The translations under genes and the position numbers were made by a program. This document shows positions 1 to 7,291 of a stretch of DNA of 15,976 nucleotides, piece after piece (the first letter of the stretch is position 1; each line of letters begins with the position of its first letter). Source of the stretch: Gemmatimonadota bacterium (GTDB taxonomy: Bacteria > Gemmatimonadota > Gemmatimonadetes > Gemmatimonadales > Gemmatimonadaceae); contig JAQBPZ010000166.1 in the NCBI GenBank assembly GCA_028287225.1, forward strand, positions 1 through 15,976, written 5' to 3'. The notes under the pieces are model-generated. The model did no database searches. It saw only the letters and a list, made by a program, of their open reading frames with translations, and had not been told where the DNA came from.

Positions 1-482
1 GCGGTCACCGCGTCCAGGTCGCTGTCCAGGAGCAGCGTCCCGTGGCTGAACATCCGCGTGGGCAGCGCGAACTGCGCGTTCCCCGAGATCTTGCGACCAC
101 CGGCGAGGATGTCGTTGCGTCCGCCCAGCTCCGCGGGCACGCCCAGCGCCTGCAGGGCGTCGATCACCGGGCGCGTGAACTGGTCGTACCGGTTGAAGCG
201 GCCGCGCACGTCGGCCGTCATGAAGCTGAAGTTCAGGTTGCCCAGGTCGTGGTACACGGCCCCGCCCCCCGAGACCCGGCGCACCACGGTGATGCCCTGG
301 GCGCGCACGACGTCGGCGTCGATCTCCTCGATCGTGTTCTGGTTGCGGCCCACGATGATCGCCCGGTCGTTCACGTAGAACAACAGGCAGTCCTCGGCTT
401 CCGGCTTGTGGCGGAAGACGTACTCCTCCAGCGCCAGGTTGACGCGGGCGTCGGTGATGTCGCGATTGTCGACGAAGAGCAC
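1..482 (-). CDS. lplJ: Lipoate-protein ligase, LplJ type (partial, C-terminus missing)
   Basis: This enzyme would attach lipoate to the lipoyl domains of 2-oxoacid dehydrogenases and the glycine cleavage H protein, using ATP, in the cytoplasm. About 160 residues are visible before the left window edge. They begin VLFVDNRDITDARVNLALEE, the usual N-terminus of this family. The lipoate/ATP-binding motif RRVSGGGAVYHD is at residues 68-79, followed by LGNLNFSF. GRKISGNAQF carries the catalytic lysine at about K131, and MFSHGTLL follows. The wording matches the Bacillus LplJ subgroup as I remember it. The start is a GTG at 482-480; the frame stays open upstream but lacks ATG, and no clear Shine-Dalgarno is seen. 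It is transcribed divergently from the TonB-linked receptor gene. Identity is secure; the start and the missing C-terminal lid domain are not. Confidence 0.93.
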   Translation of the reverse strand, partial: MLFVDNRDITDARVNLALEEYVFRHKPEAEDCLLFYVNDRAIIVGRNQNTIEEIDADVVRAQGITVVRRVSGGGAVYHDLGNLNFSFMTADVRGRFNRYDQFTRPVIDALQALGVPAELGGRNDILAGGRKISGNAQFALPTRMFSHGTLLLDSDLDAVT

Positions 483-508
483 GCGTGTCCGTGTGGTGAG
501 GTGAAAGA

Positions 509-522
509 TGAGAAAATTCTCA
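509..522. promoter_or_regulatory. 14-nt inverted repeat upstream of the lipoate ligase, possible operator
   Basis: TGAGAA-AA-TTCTCA is a perfect inverted repeat with a 2-nt centre. It sits in a conspicuously AT-rich patch in otherwise GC-rich DNA, about 27 nt upstream of the ligase GTG. On the minus strand it abuts CATCTT (510-505), which resembles the -10-like hexamers seen before other genes here. A TTGACA lies further out at 571-566 (minus), but without a good -10 at 16-18 nt. The rest of the 483-717 gap shows no gene. No known regulator site is recognised; operator function is inferred from symmetry and position only. Confidence 0.35.
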
Positions 523-652
523 GGGAGGCATGTCCGTGCCGTACCAACCCTCTGCCTCCGCCTGTTGTCAAACGCGCAATGCACCCGCGCTGTAAGAGCT
601 GGACAGTCGCTGGCATCAATTGAAACCTAGCGGGCGCCTCGCCGTTCTTCTG

Positions 653-658
653 TACAAT
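653..658 (+). promoter_or_regulatory. Candidate -10 element (TACAAT) for the TonB-linked receptor gene
   Basis: TACAAT differs from the sigma-70 -10 consensus at one base. No good -35 lies 16-18 nt upstream; TTGAAA at 620-625 is too far away. If real, transcription would begin around 665. That would exclude the ATG at 661 as the translation start and favour the ATG at 718. Confidence 0.4.
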
Positions 659-717
659 GCATGTCGTCGCTGGCCGCGCACGCGGCCGGTGCCACTTCTG
701 CCCCTCGTATCGTGACG

Positions 718-3213
718 ATGACCCGATCGCCCGTCAGACTCTGCCGCCTGCTCTGCGCCGGCCTCACCCTCGCGGCCACCATGACCGCGCCGGCGCACGC
801 CCAGGCGAGCGGCGCTCCTCCGCGCGCACCGTCGGCGGGGCCCGGCGAGATCCGCGGCCGCATCACCGAGATCGGAACCGGGCGCGGCATCGGCAGCGGC
901 TCCATCACCGTGCGGCGTGGTGCCGACAGCAGCTTCGTGAGCGGTGCGCTCCCCGGGGCCGATGGCAGCTTCCGGGTGGAAGGGCTCGCCCCCGGACGCT
1001 ATTCGGTGCGCATCCGCGCCCTCGGCTTCGCGCCGGTCGTGCACCCCGCCGAGGTGACCATGGCGCAACCGGTCGTCGACCTCGGCGCGGTCGTCGTGTC
1101 GCATGTCTCCGCGCAGCAGCTCGCCGGCCAGGAGATCGTGGCCGAGCGCGAGGACGTCGCGCTGGCCCCCGACCGCAACAGCTACAGCACCAAGAACATG
1201 GCGACCGCCAGCGGCGGCACCGCCGTGGACGTGCTGCGCAACGTCCCGTCCGTCGAGGTGGACGGAACCAACAACGTGAGCCTGCGCGGCAACTCCAACG
1301 TCGTGGTGCAGATCAACGGCCGTCCGTCCCCGCTGAAGGGCGAGCAGCTCGGCAACTTCCTCGCGCAGCTGCCCGCGAGCGCGGTCAAGAACGTCGAGGT
1401 GGCCACCAATCCCTCCGCGAAGAACGACCCCGAGGGCACGGCGGGCATCATCAACATCGTGCTCAACCAGGAGGCCGAGCTCGGGTTGAGTGGCGGCTTC
1501 ACGGCGGGCACCGGCACCACCGGCGCGGTGAGCCTCTCCGGCAACGTCGGCAAGCAGCAGGGGCCCCTCATCGTGCTCGTCTCGGGCAACTTCTTCCGCG
1601 ACAGCCGCGCGATGTCCGGCACGACCGCCCGCACCAACCTCGCCGTGCCCCGGCCGGCGTTCGTGGACGGGCTGAGCGCGGGCACGCAGAAGCCGTTCGG
1701 CGGCGGGATGACGCTGCGCTCGGAGTACCGGTTCTCCAAGCTCGACGCGCTCTCGTTCGACGCGATGGCCTTCGGCGGCCGCTTCGGCGGCAGCAGCCTC
1801 ACCGCCTGGAGCGACTACGACGCCGCCCGGAACCTGACCGCGCGCTACGACCAGTTCACCGACAATGCCTTCCGCAACAACTCGCAGGACTACACCCTGG
1901 CCTTCCGGCGTACCGCGCCCCCCACGGCCAGCTCGCTGTCGTCCGAGCTGCGCTACTCCAACAACGCCAACACCGGCACGGTGAATCTCAACGGCACGCT
2001 GCTGGAAGGAGATCTGTCGACCCTCGCGGGGGTGCTGCTCAACGAGCGCGACGCCACCATCGGGCACTTCCCGTCGTGGAGCCTCCAGACGGACCTGACG
2101 CGCCCCCTGGGCACGGGCACCAAGCTGGAGACCGGGTTCAAGGGAACGGCGCGCCACACCGCGAATGATTTCTCGGCGGCGTATCTGGACCCCACCATCG
2201 ACGAGTACGTGGCTGCGCCGGCGCGCGCGTCGGCGTTCGACTACCGCGAGCGCATCGGCGCGGTGTACGGGGTGCTCTCCCGGCAGGTGGACAAGGCGCA
2301 GCTGCAGGCCGGACTCCGGGGCGAGGAGGCGGCGAGCACGCTCGGCGTGGCGACGCTGGCACGGAGCTACGACAAGCACTACGGCAGCGTGTTCCCGAGC
2401 GCGATCGCGTCCTGGAACTTCACGGCGATGCGACAGGCGAAGATCAGCTATTCGCGCCGCATCACGCGCCCCGATCCGTTCCAGCTCTCGCCGATCGAGA
2501 ACCGCTACGCGTCGCGCGCCGTGTTCCGCGGCAATCCCGCGCTGAACCCGGAGTACACCAACGCGCTGGAGCTCGGGCTGCAGGAGGCGCGCGGCTGGGG
2601 CTCCGTCCAGCTCAACCCGTACCTGCGCCGCTCCACGAGCGCGGTGCGCTTCATCTCGTTCGTCGACTCCACCGGGGTCACGGTGAGCACCTTCGACAAC
2701 GTCGCGAGCACCACGACCCTCGGCACGGACCTGAACGTCAACGTGCGCCACGGAGCGCTCACCCTGTTCGGCGGCGGCAGCGCCTACCGCTATTCCAGCG
2801 ATGCGCGCAACCTGTCGCGCGACCTTTCGGCGCGGGCGTTCGTGTGGGCGCTGCGCGGCAACCTGACGTACAAGGCGTCGCCGCTCACGGACGTGCAGCT
2901 GTTCGCCAACTATCGCGCGCCCCAGGTCACCGAAGGGGGGCGGCAGGATGCGTTCGTCTTCATGAACGCCGCCCTGCGCCACAAGCTCTGGGGCGAGCAG
3001 GGCAACATCGCGCTGCGCGTCGCCGACCCGTTCAACCTCATGAAGTTCGGCTCCCGCACGGAAAGCCTGCAGGCCGTGGAGCTGAGTGAGCGCCGCTTCG
3101 GCCAGCGTGGCGTGTTCCTCACCATCACGCGCAACTTCGGCCAGCAGCTCAAGCTCAGGCCTCGCCAGGACGACCAGCCGCAGGGCCCGCCGACCCCGGG
3201 CGGCCCGCCCTGA
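718..3213 (+). CDS. TonB-dependent-type outer-membrane receptor with carboxypeptidase-regulatory-like N-domain
   Basis: An 831-residue outer-membrane protein. Residues 1 to about 29 are a signal peptide (MTRSPVRLCRLL..., ending APAHAQA). A carboxypeptidase-regulatory-like beta-sandwich begins near residue 43 (GEIRGRITEIGTG, then GSFRVEGLAPGRYSVRIRALGF). A TonB plug occupies about 152-265 (DVLRNVPSVEVDG, LRGNSNVVVQINGRPSP, DPEGTAGIINIVL), and an OMP_b-brl_3-like barrel fills the rest. The frame also has an ATG at 661, but only the 718 ATG puts the signal peptide at the N-terminus, and a -10-like TACAAT sits just before 661. The last strand (VFLTITRNFG) is followed by a Pro/Gly-rich tail instead of a terminal aromatic residue. 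Such receptors import bulky ligands or belong to the barrel-only OMP_b-brl_3 group. The substrate cannot be told. No SusD partner or TonB gene is adjacent. Confidence 0.9.
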   Translation: MTRSPVRLCRLLCAGLTLAATMTAPAHAQASGAPPRAPSAGPGEIRGRITEIGTGRGIGSGSITVRRGADSSFVSGALPGADGSFRVEGLAPGRYSVRIRALGFAPVVHPAEVTMAQPVVDLGAVVVSHVSAQQLAGQEIVAEREDVALAPDRNSYSTKNMATASGGTAVDVLRNVPSVEVDGTNNVSLRGNSNVVVQINGRPSPLKGEQLGNFLAQLPASAVKNVEVATNPSAKNDPEGTAGIINIVLNQEAELGLSGGFTAGTGTTGAVSLSGNVGKQQGPLIVLVSGNFFRDSRAMSGTTARTNLAVPRPAFVDGLSAGTQKPFGGGMTLRSEYRFSKLDALSFDAMAFGGRFGGSSLTAWSDYDAARNLTARYDQFTDNAFRNNSQDYTLAFRRTAPPTASSLSSELRYSNNANTGTVNLNGTLLEGDLSTLAGVLLNERDATIGHFPSWSLQTDLTRPLGTGTKLETGFKGTARHTANDFSAAYLDPTIDEYVAAPARASAFDYRERIGAVYGVLSRQVDKAQLQAGLRGEEAASTLGVATLARSYDKHYGSVFPSAIASWNFTAMRQAKISYSRRITRPDPFQLSPIENRYASRAVFRGNPALNPEYTNALELGLQEARGWGSVQLNPYLRRSTSAVRFISFVDSTGVTVSTFDNVASTTTLGTDLNVNVRHGALTLFGGGSAYRYSSDARNLSRDLSARAFVWALRGNLTYKASPLTDVQLFANYRAPQVTEGGRQDAFVFMNAALRHKLWGEQGNIALRVADPFNLMKFGSRTESLQAVELSERRFGQRGVFLTITRNFGQQLKLRPRQDDQPQGPPTPGGPP

Positions 3214-3229
3214 CCTGCGCGAGCGCCGC

Positions 3230-3267
3230 CGGCCCGCCGCGCTCCGAGCATGGAGGCGGCCGGGCCG
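3230..3267 (+). terminator. GC-rich hairpin after the TonB-linked receptor gene
   Basis: CTCC (3242-3245) pairs with GGAG (3252-3255) around a 6-nt loop. The stem continues outward through 3236-3240/3256-3260 and 3230-3235/3262-3267, giving about 15 base pairs broken by single-base bulges at 3241 and 3261. It begins 16 nt after the stop codon. No T-run follows, so it would be a non-canonical terminator or an mRNA-stabilising 3' hairpin. Confidence 0.4.
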
Positions 3268-3297
3268 CGGTCCTCGCGCATCCCGGCGTTCGGGCCG

Positions 3298-3303
3298 TAT
3301 CTT
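3298..3303 (+). promoter_or_regulatory. Candidate -10 element (TATCTT) for the OsmC-family gene
   Basis: TATCTT lies 30 nt before the ATG at 3334, directly after the GC-rich hairpin. A start site near 3310 would give a short leader carrying GTGGAG (3322-3327) as ribosome binding site. No convincing -35 is present. Confidence 0.35.
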
Positions 3304-3333
3304 CGCCTCCACTCACCTTCAGTGGAGCAGGGG

Positions 3334-3798
3334 ATGCCCGAGCACACCGCCGCCGCAGCCGCGCCCGACGCGGACCGATGGGTCACCACCCGCGTGGGGA
3401 GTGCCGGCTTCCGGGCCGACGTCGCCGCGCGGGGTCACGCGCTCGTCGTCGACGAGCCCGTCGTCGACGGGGGCACCGATGCCGGGCCGACGCCCTACGA
3501 GTACCTCCTTTCGGCGCTGGGCGGCTGCACGGCCATCACCCTCCGCATGTACGCGGATCGCAAGGGGTGGCCGCTCACCGGCGTCGAGGTGCGCCTGCGC
3601 TCCGGCCGCTCCTACGCGGCGGACTGCCGGGACTGCGTCCGGGCGGAGGTCGGCATCGGGCGGATCGAGCGGCAGATCGGGCTGCACGGCCCCCTCGACG
3701 ACGAGCAGCGGCGCCGCCTCCTGGCCATCGGGGACCGGTGCCCCCTGAAGCAGACGCTCTCGCGCGGCATCGAGGTGGTCGAGGTGACAGCGGCGTGA
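3334..3798 (+). CDS. OsmC/Ohr-family protein
   Basis: A 154-residue cytoplasmic protein of the OsmC family, which reduces organic hydroperoxides with a pair of cysteines. Key features are GPTPYEYLLSALGGCTAITLRMYADRKGW with C65, a YAADCRDC segment (C98, C101), and LAIGDRCPLKQTL with C136. C65 and C136 sit where the peroxidatic and resolving cysteines do. The D-C-x-D-C segment and the GRIERQIGLHGPLDDEQRRRLL stretch are typical of the broad OsmC subgroup, not of Ohr proper. The frame opens at an ATG at 3250, but the ATG at 3334 has a Shine-Dalgarno-like GGAG and gives a normal-length protein. The usual CPVHRTL appears here as CPLKQTL. It lies alone between two hairpins, so it is probably monocistronic. 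Physiological substrate unknown. Confidence 0.9.
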   Translation: MPEHTAAAAAPDADRWVTTRVGSAGFRADVAARGHALVVDEPVVDGGTDAGPTPYEYLLSALGGCTAITLRMYADRKGWPLTGVEVRLRSGRSYAADCRDCVRAEVGIGRIERQIGLHGPLDDEQRRRLLAIGDRCPLKQTLSRGIEVVEVTAA

Positions 3799-3816
3799 CC
3801 GTGCGCCATCATTCCC

Positions 3817-3845
3817 GACGGACCGGCGCCCGCGCGCCGACCGTC
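3817..3845 (+). terminator. Hairpin between the OsmC-family gene and the amidohydrolase gene
   Basis: GACGG (3817-3821) pairs with CCGTC (3841-3845). After an A-A mismatch and one bulged C, a second run pairs C3823 and 3825-3829 with 3834-3839. It starts 19 nt after the osmC stop. No T-tract follows, so terminator function is only suggested. Confidence 0.3.
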
Positions 3846-3875
3846 CATCACGCGTCACTCCCTCGGAGCCTCTGC

Positions 3876-5525
3876 ATGACACGTCTGATCCACCTCCGCT
3901 CTCTCGCACGCCTCGGCCTCGCGCTCGCCCTGGTGGCGCCTGCCGCACACGCGCAGCGGAACGCGTCCCCCCCCGATTCCATCAAGTACAGCTATCCGTC
4001 CAACGCGCGCCTCGAGGCGCTCAAGGCCGAAGCCTCGCGCGAGATCGACGCCCGCGCGAAGCAGATCCAGGTCATGGTGGACCAGGTGTTCTCCTATGGA
4101 GAGCTGGGCTTCCAGGAGATCGAGACGTCGAAGTACCTGAGCGGGCTGCTCGAGCAGAACGGCTTCACCGTGCAGCGCGGCGTCGCCGGCATCCCGACCG
4201 CGTTCGTCGCCCGCTGGGGCTCCGGCAAGCCGGTCATCTCGCTCGGCAGCGACATCGACGACATCCCGCAGGCCGGCCAGAAGCCGGGCGTCGGATACCG
4301 CGACCCGATGATCGCCGGCGCGCCGGGCCATGGCGAGGGGCACAATTCCGGAATGCCGCTCAACATCGCCGCCGCCATCGTCGTCAAGAAGATCATGGAG
4401 CGCGACCACATTCCCGGCACGCTCGTCCTCTGGCCCGGCGTCGCCGAGGAGCAGATGGCGGGCAAGGCGTTCCTCGTGCGCGAGGGCGTGTTCAAGGACG
4501 TGGACGTCACCCTGTTCACGCACGTGGGCCAGACCCTCGGCGTCTCGTGGGGGCAGTCGAGCAACAACGCGCTCATCTCGGCCATCTTCAAGTTCAAGGG
4601 CTCCAGCGCGCACGCGGCCGGCGCGCCGTGGCGCGGCAAGAGCGCGCTCGACGCCGCGATGCTGATGGCCAACGGCTGGGAGTTCCACCGCGAGCACATG
4701 GAGCTTCCGACGCGGTCGCACTACGTCATCCCCGACGGCGGCGACCAGCCGAACGTGGTGCCGAGCACGGCGAGCATCTGGTTCTACTTCCGCGAGCGGG
4801 ACTACGACAAGACGCGGGCGATGTTCGACGACGCGAGGAAGATGGCGCAGGGCGCCACGCTGATGACCGGCACCCAGATCGACACCATCATGATGGTGGG
4901 GTCCGGGTGGAGCGGCCACTTCTCGCGGCCGATCGCCGAGACGATGTACCGCAACATCGAGAAGGTCGGGATGCCGACGTGGGACGAGAAGGACCAGCGC
5001 CTCGCGCGGGGCATCCAGCGCGAGCTGGGCGTGCCGGACAGCGGGCTGTCGATGCGGCCGGGCCGCCTGTCGGGCCCGATCCCCGAGGCGCAGCGCACCG
5101 GCGGCGGGTCGGATGACATCGGCGACGTGAGCTGGAACGTGCCGACCATCACGCTCAACTATCCGTCCAACATCCCGAACCTGCCGGGCCACAACTGGGC
5201 GAACGCCATCTCGATGGCCACGCCGATCGCGCACAAGGGCGTGGTGGCGGGCGCCAAGGTGCAGGCGATGACGATGCTCGACATCCTGCTCACCCCGCAG
5301 GTGGTCGCGGATGCGTGGGACTACTTCAACAACGTCCAGACGAAGACGGTGAAGTACCGCCCGTTCTTCGCGCCCACCGACAAGCCGCCGATCTGGCTGA
5401 ACGCGGGCATCATGGAGAAGTACCGCCCCGAGATGCGGAAGCTCTACTACGACCCGAAGAAGTACGACACGTACCTCGAGCAGCTCGGGATCACGTATCC
5501 GACGGTCAGGAACCCCGTCCCGTAG
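3876..5525 (+). CDS. Secreted M20-family amidohydrolase, AbgB-like
   Basis: A 549-residue exported metallopeptidase-like hydrolase with signal peptide MTRLIHLRSLARLGLALALV...AHAQ; it would act in the periplasm. Visible M20 landmarks are LGSDIDDIPQ (D126-D129), PGHGEGHNSG (H152, H156), the catalytic pair VAEEQ (E191, E192), the dimerisation-domain motif SSAHAAGAPWRGKSALDA, GGGSDDIGDVSWNVPT, PGHNWAN (H439) and IAHKGV (H453). The overall wording fits the aminobenzoyl-glutamate utilisation B (AbgB) branch, which cleaves amide bonds of N-acylated amino acids. The real substrate is unknown. The cysteine expected in the G-H-x-C-G-H metal motif is replaced by E154. The start is the ATG at 3876, preceded by GGAG at 3864-3867. 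It follows the OsmC-family gene by 77 nt but is separated by a hairpin. It converges on the EamA transporter gene. Confidence 0.9.
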   Translation: MTRLIHLRSLARLGLALALVAPAAHAQRNASPPDSIKYSYPSNARLEALKAEASREIDARAKQIQVMVDQVFSYGELGFQEIETSKYLSGLLEQNGFTVQRGVAGIPTAFVARWGSGKPVISLGSDIDDIPQAGQKPGVGYRDPMIAGAPGHGEGHNSGMPLNIAAAIVVKKIMERDHIPGTLVLWPGVAEEQMAGKAFLVREGVFKDVDVTLFTHVGQTLGVSWGQSSNNALISAIFKFKGSSAHAAGAPWRGKSALDAAMLMANGWEFHREHMELPTRSHYVIPDGGDQPNVVPSTASIWFYFRERDYDKTRAMFDDARKMAQGATLMTGTQIDTIMMVGSGWSGHFSRPIAETMYRNIEKVGMPTWDEKDQRLARGIQRELGVPDSGLSMRPGRLSGPIPEAQRTGGGSDDIGDVSWNVPTITLNYPSNIPNLPGHNWANAISMATPIAHKGVVAGAKVQAMTMLDILLTPQVVADAWDYFNNVQTKTVKYRPFFAPTDKPPIWLNAGIMEKYRPEMRKLYYDPKKYDTYLEQLGITYPTVRNPVP

Positions 5526-5534
5526 GTGCTCGAT

Positions 5535-5623
5535 CTCCAGCCGGAGGCTGTCGGCTCGGGCTGACGGCTCATCGGGTTCAACCCGATGAGCCGTCAGCAG
5601 GAGCTGCCAGCTTCCAGCGGGAG
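5535..5623. repeat. 89-nt near-perfect palindrome between convergent genes (bidirectional terminator or hairpin element)
   Basis: The centre is C5579. The inner arms 5560-5578 and 5580-5598 are exact reverse complements over 19 nt (GCTGACGGCTCATCGGGTT and its complement). Pairing continues outward to 5535 and 5623, with 37 of 44 positions complementary in total. The structure starts 9 nt after the amidohydrolase stop (5525) and ends 8 nt before the stop of the opposing EamA gene (5632), so it fills the gap. No T-run flanks it. A bidirectional transcription stop is the simplest reading; a REP/MITE-like element is an alternative. Confidence 0.75.
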
Positions 5624-5631
5624 CCGTCCCT

Positions 5632-6504
5632 CTAGCGTGAAGGCGACGCGCCGGCCGTCGTCACGAGGACTCCTGTCAGCACCAGCGCCGCTCCGGCCCA
5701 TGCCAGCGGCGCCAGCGCTTCGCCCCAGACCGCGTACGCGAGGGCGGCGGCGACAACCGGCTCCAGCGTCGCGACGGTCACCGCGCGCGTCGCCTCGAGC
5801 CGGCGCAGGCCGGCGCCGTACACCTGGAGCGCCACCCACGTGGGCACCACGGCCACGAAGAGGATCCAGCCCCACGTGGACGCGCTCTTCGGGGCGAAGT
5901 GCACCGCCGGCAGCAGCAGGAGCGCGCCGAGGGGCAGGGCGTACATGAACAGCGTCGCCGGCTCGTAGCGAGTGAAGTAGCGGCGGCCGAACAGGTAGTA
6001 CGACGCGTACGCGAGCCCCGAGGCGAGCCCCCACAGGATGCCCGACGGCCCCGCGCGAAGCCCAGCGCCCGCGCTGCCGCCGAGGGCCACGAGAGCCACC
6101 CCCGTCAGCGTGAGGGCGAGCGCGAGCATCGTGCGGCGCGTCAGCGGCTCGTGCAGCCAGAGCGCGGATGCAAGGGCCACCCAGGCCGGCGCCGTGTACA
6201 GCAGGATGGCGGCGAGCGCCGCGCCCCCATCGCGCACGGCAAGCAGGTAGGCGAGGTAGAAGAGCGACACGCCGGCCACCGCGAAGGCGGCGACCGCGCC
6301 ACGATCGCGACGCTCGACGCGGACGTGGCCCCCGCGCCACGCCTGCATGGCGAACAGCGCGCCCGCGATGCCCGCGCGCCACATGCTGAGCTCGAGCGGT
6401 GAGACGCCAGCGGCCAGGATGCCGCGCGACGCCACGCCGAGCGAGCCCCAGAGAGTGGCCGCGAGGATGATGAGGAGGTAACCGGACCGCGCGCCGGGCC
6501 GCAC
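5632..6504 (-). CDS. EamA/DMT-family transporter
   Basis: A 290-residue inner-membrane protein with about ten hydrophobic segments in two EamA repeats (roughly residues 8-142 and 153-286). Repeat 1 starts with LLIILAATLWGSLGVASRGI and contains WLHEPLTRR; repeat 2 contains WGLASGLAYASYYLFGRRYF, LEPVVAAALAYAVWGEAL and ALVLTGVLVTT. The glutamate-proline in the re-entrant-like L-E-P motif and the paired repeats are typical of drug/metabolite exporters of the RhaT/YdcZ/YedA kind. The substrate cannot be inferred. The start is a GTG at 6504; no strong Shine-Dalgarno is seen. It lies 25 nt downstream of the zinc-finger membrane protein gene on the same strand and may be cotranscribed with it. It ends at the intergenic palindrome. 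Confidence 0.9.
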   Translation of the reverse strand: MRPGARSGYLLIILAATLWGSLGVASRGILAAGVSPLELSMWRAGIAGALFAMQAWRGGHVRVERRDRGAVAAFAVAGVSLFYLAYLLAVRDGGAALAAILLYTAPAWVALASALWLHEPLTRRTMLALALTLTGVALVALGGSAGAGLRAGPSGILWGLASGLAYASYYLFGRRYFTRYEPATLFMYALPLGALLLLPAVHFAPKSASTWGWILFVAVVPTWVALQVYGAGLRRLEATRAVTVATLEPVVAAALAYAVWGEALAPLAWAGAALVLTGVLVTTAGASPSR

Positions 6505-6529
6505 GGCGGGGGCCCCGCCCGGCGGCGTG

Positions 6530-7213
6530 CTACTGCGCGCGGGCGAGCGAGATGCGATAGCTCACCACGAGTGGGCCATCGTGCCCCGGGCGCGTGCCGG
6601 GCCAGAGCGTGAGGCGCCAGCCGTCACGTGCCGGCAAGGCCACGCCGCGAGCCGGCAGGTCCGTCAGGAGATCGCCGCTCGTGGCCAGCTCGCCCGACGG
6701 AACGCCGGCGAGCACCGAGTCCGCATACGCGCCGTAGATCGCCGGCAGGGTGGCGCGTACCACAAGCTCGAACTTGTCGGCGCGCCGCGTCCGGAACACG
6801 GGGGTGTCGAAGTGCACCGTGACGCTGTCCCCGCTGCGCTCCACGTAGCGGCCGGCCAGCATGTCCGTTCGTCCGGCGTCGATCACCGGGGCGAGCCGCG
6901 GCGCCGACGGCGTCGCGTGCGTCGCCTCCGAGGCGCTCGCCTGCGCCACCTGGAACGACTCCGCGGCTCCACCGCCATTCGCCGCCGTGGCCGCGACCCT
7001 CGGCTGCACCGTGGCACCGCGCGCCGCGACCGCGTTGTTGGCCGCCGCCGCCAGCACCAGCACGCCGAGCAGCCCGACGCCCACCCGCGTCGCCAGGCGT
7101 CGTCGCGCCGCGGCGGCCTTGCGATGGGACTCGGCGCGGCAGCGGAGACAGACGGCGATGCCGGGTCTGCGGTCGTGCGAACAGATGGCGAAGTCTGCGG
7201 GGCTTTCAGTCAT
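6530..7213 (-). CDS. Membrane-anchored protein with N-terminal B-box/zinc-ribbon-like motif, function unknown
   Basis: A 227-residue protein I do not recognise. Residues 11-30 contain C11-S-H13, then C22-L-R-C25, then H30, a spacing like B-box or short zinc-ribbon modules. A basic stretch (RKAAAARRR) and one hydrophobic segment at about 44-63 (VGVGLLGVLVLAAAANNAVA) follow. A 40-residue Ala/Ser-rich linker then leads to a C-terminal beta-rich domain with DSVTVHFDTPVFRTRRADKF, LVVRATLPAIYG and GPLVVSYRISLARAQ. The positive-inside rule puts the zinc module in the cytoplasm and the C-terminal domain outside. The ATG at 7213 is chosen; a GTG at 7222 would add three residues, and neither has a good Shine-Dalgarno. 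The upstream neighbour is the exported Ig-like protein, 78 nt away on the same strand, which suggests a shared envelope role (inference). Confidence 0.75.
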   Translation of the reverse strand: MTESPADFAICSHDRRPGIAVCLRCRAESHRKAAAARRRLATRVGVGLLGVLVLAAAANNAVAARGATVQPRVAATAANGGGAAESFQVAQASASEATHATPSAPRLAPVIDAGRTDMLAGRYVERSGDSVTVHFDTPVFRTRRADKFELVVRATLPAIYGAYADSVLAGVPSGELATSGDLLTDLPARGVALPARDGWRLTLWPGTRPGHDGPLVVSYRISLARAQ

Positions 7214-7291
7214 GGGTGCCACGGAGGGATCTCACGGGTGTGGTCGCGCTCGGCAAGCAGAAGACGAACCGACCGCGGCCGGAGCAACAGC

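Noticed and set aside
566..571. TTGACA on the minus strand as -35 of the lipoate ligase gene
   Set aside because: No acceptable -10 at 16-18 nt; not listed as a promoter.
661..717. N-terminal extension of the TonB-linked receptor from the ATG at 661
   Set aside because: It would put 19 residues before an otherwise canonical signal peptide and lies immediately after a -10-like TACAAT.
616..3312. 898-codon open frame on the minus strand antisense to the TonB-linked receptor
   Set aside because: Arg/Ala/Gly-rich translation with no domain, caused by GC-rich third positions of the plus-strand gene; the plus frame has signal peptide, plug and barrel.
3855..5234. 459-codon minus-strand frame under the amidohydrolase gene
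   Set aside because: Low-complexity H/R/A/D-rich shadow; the plus-strand frame has all M20 motifs.
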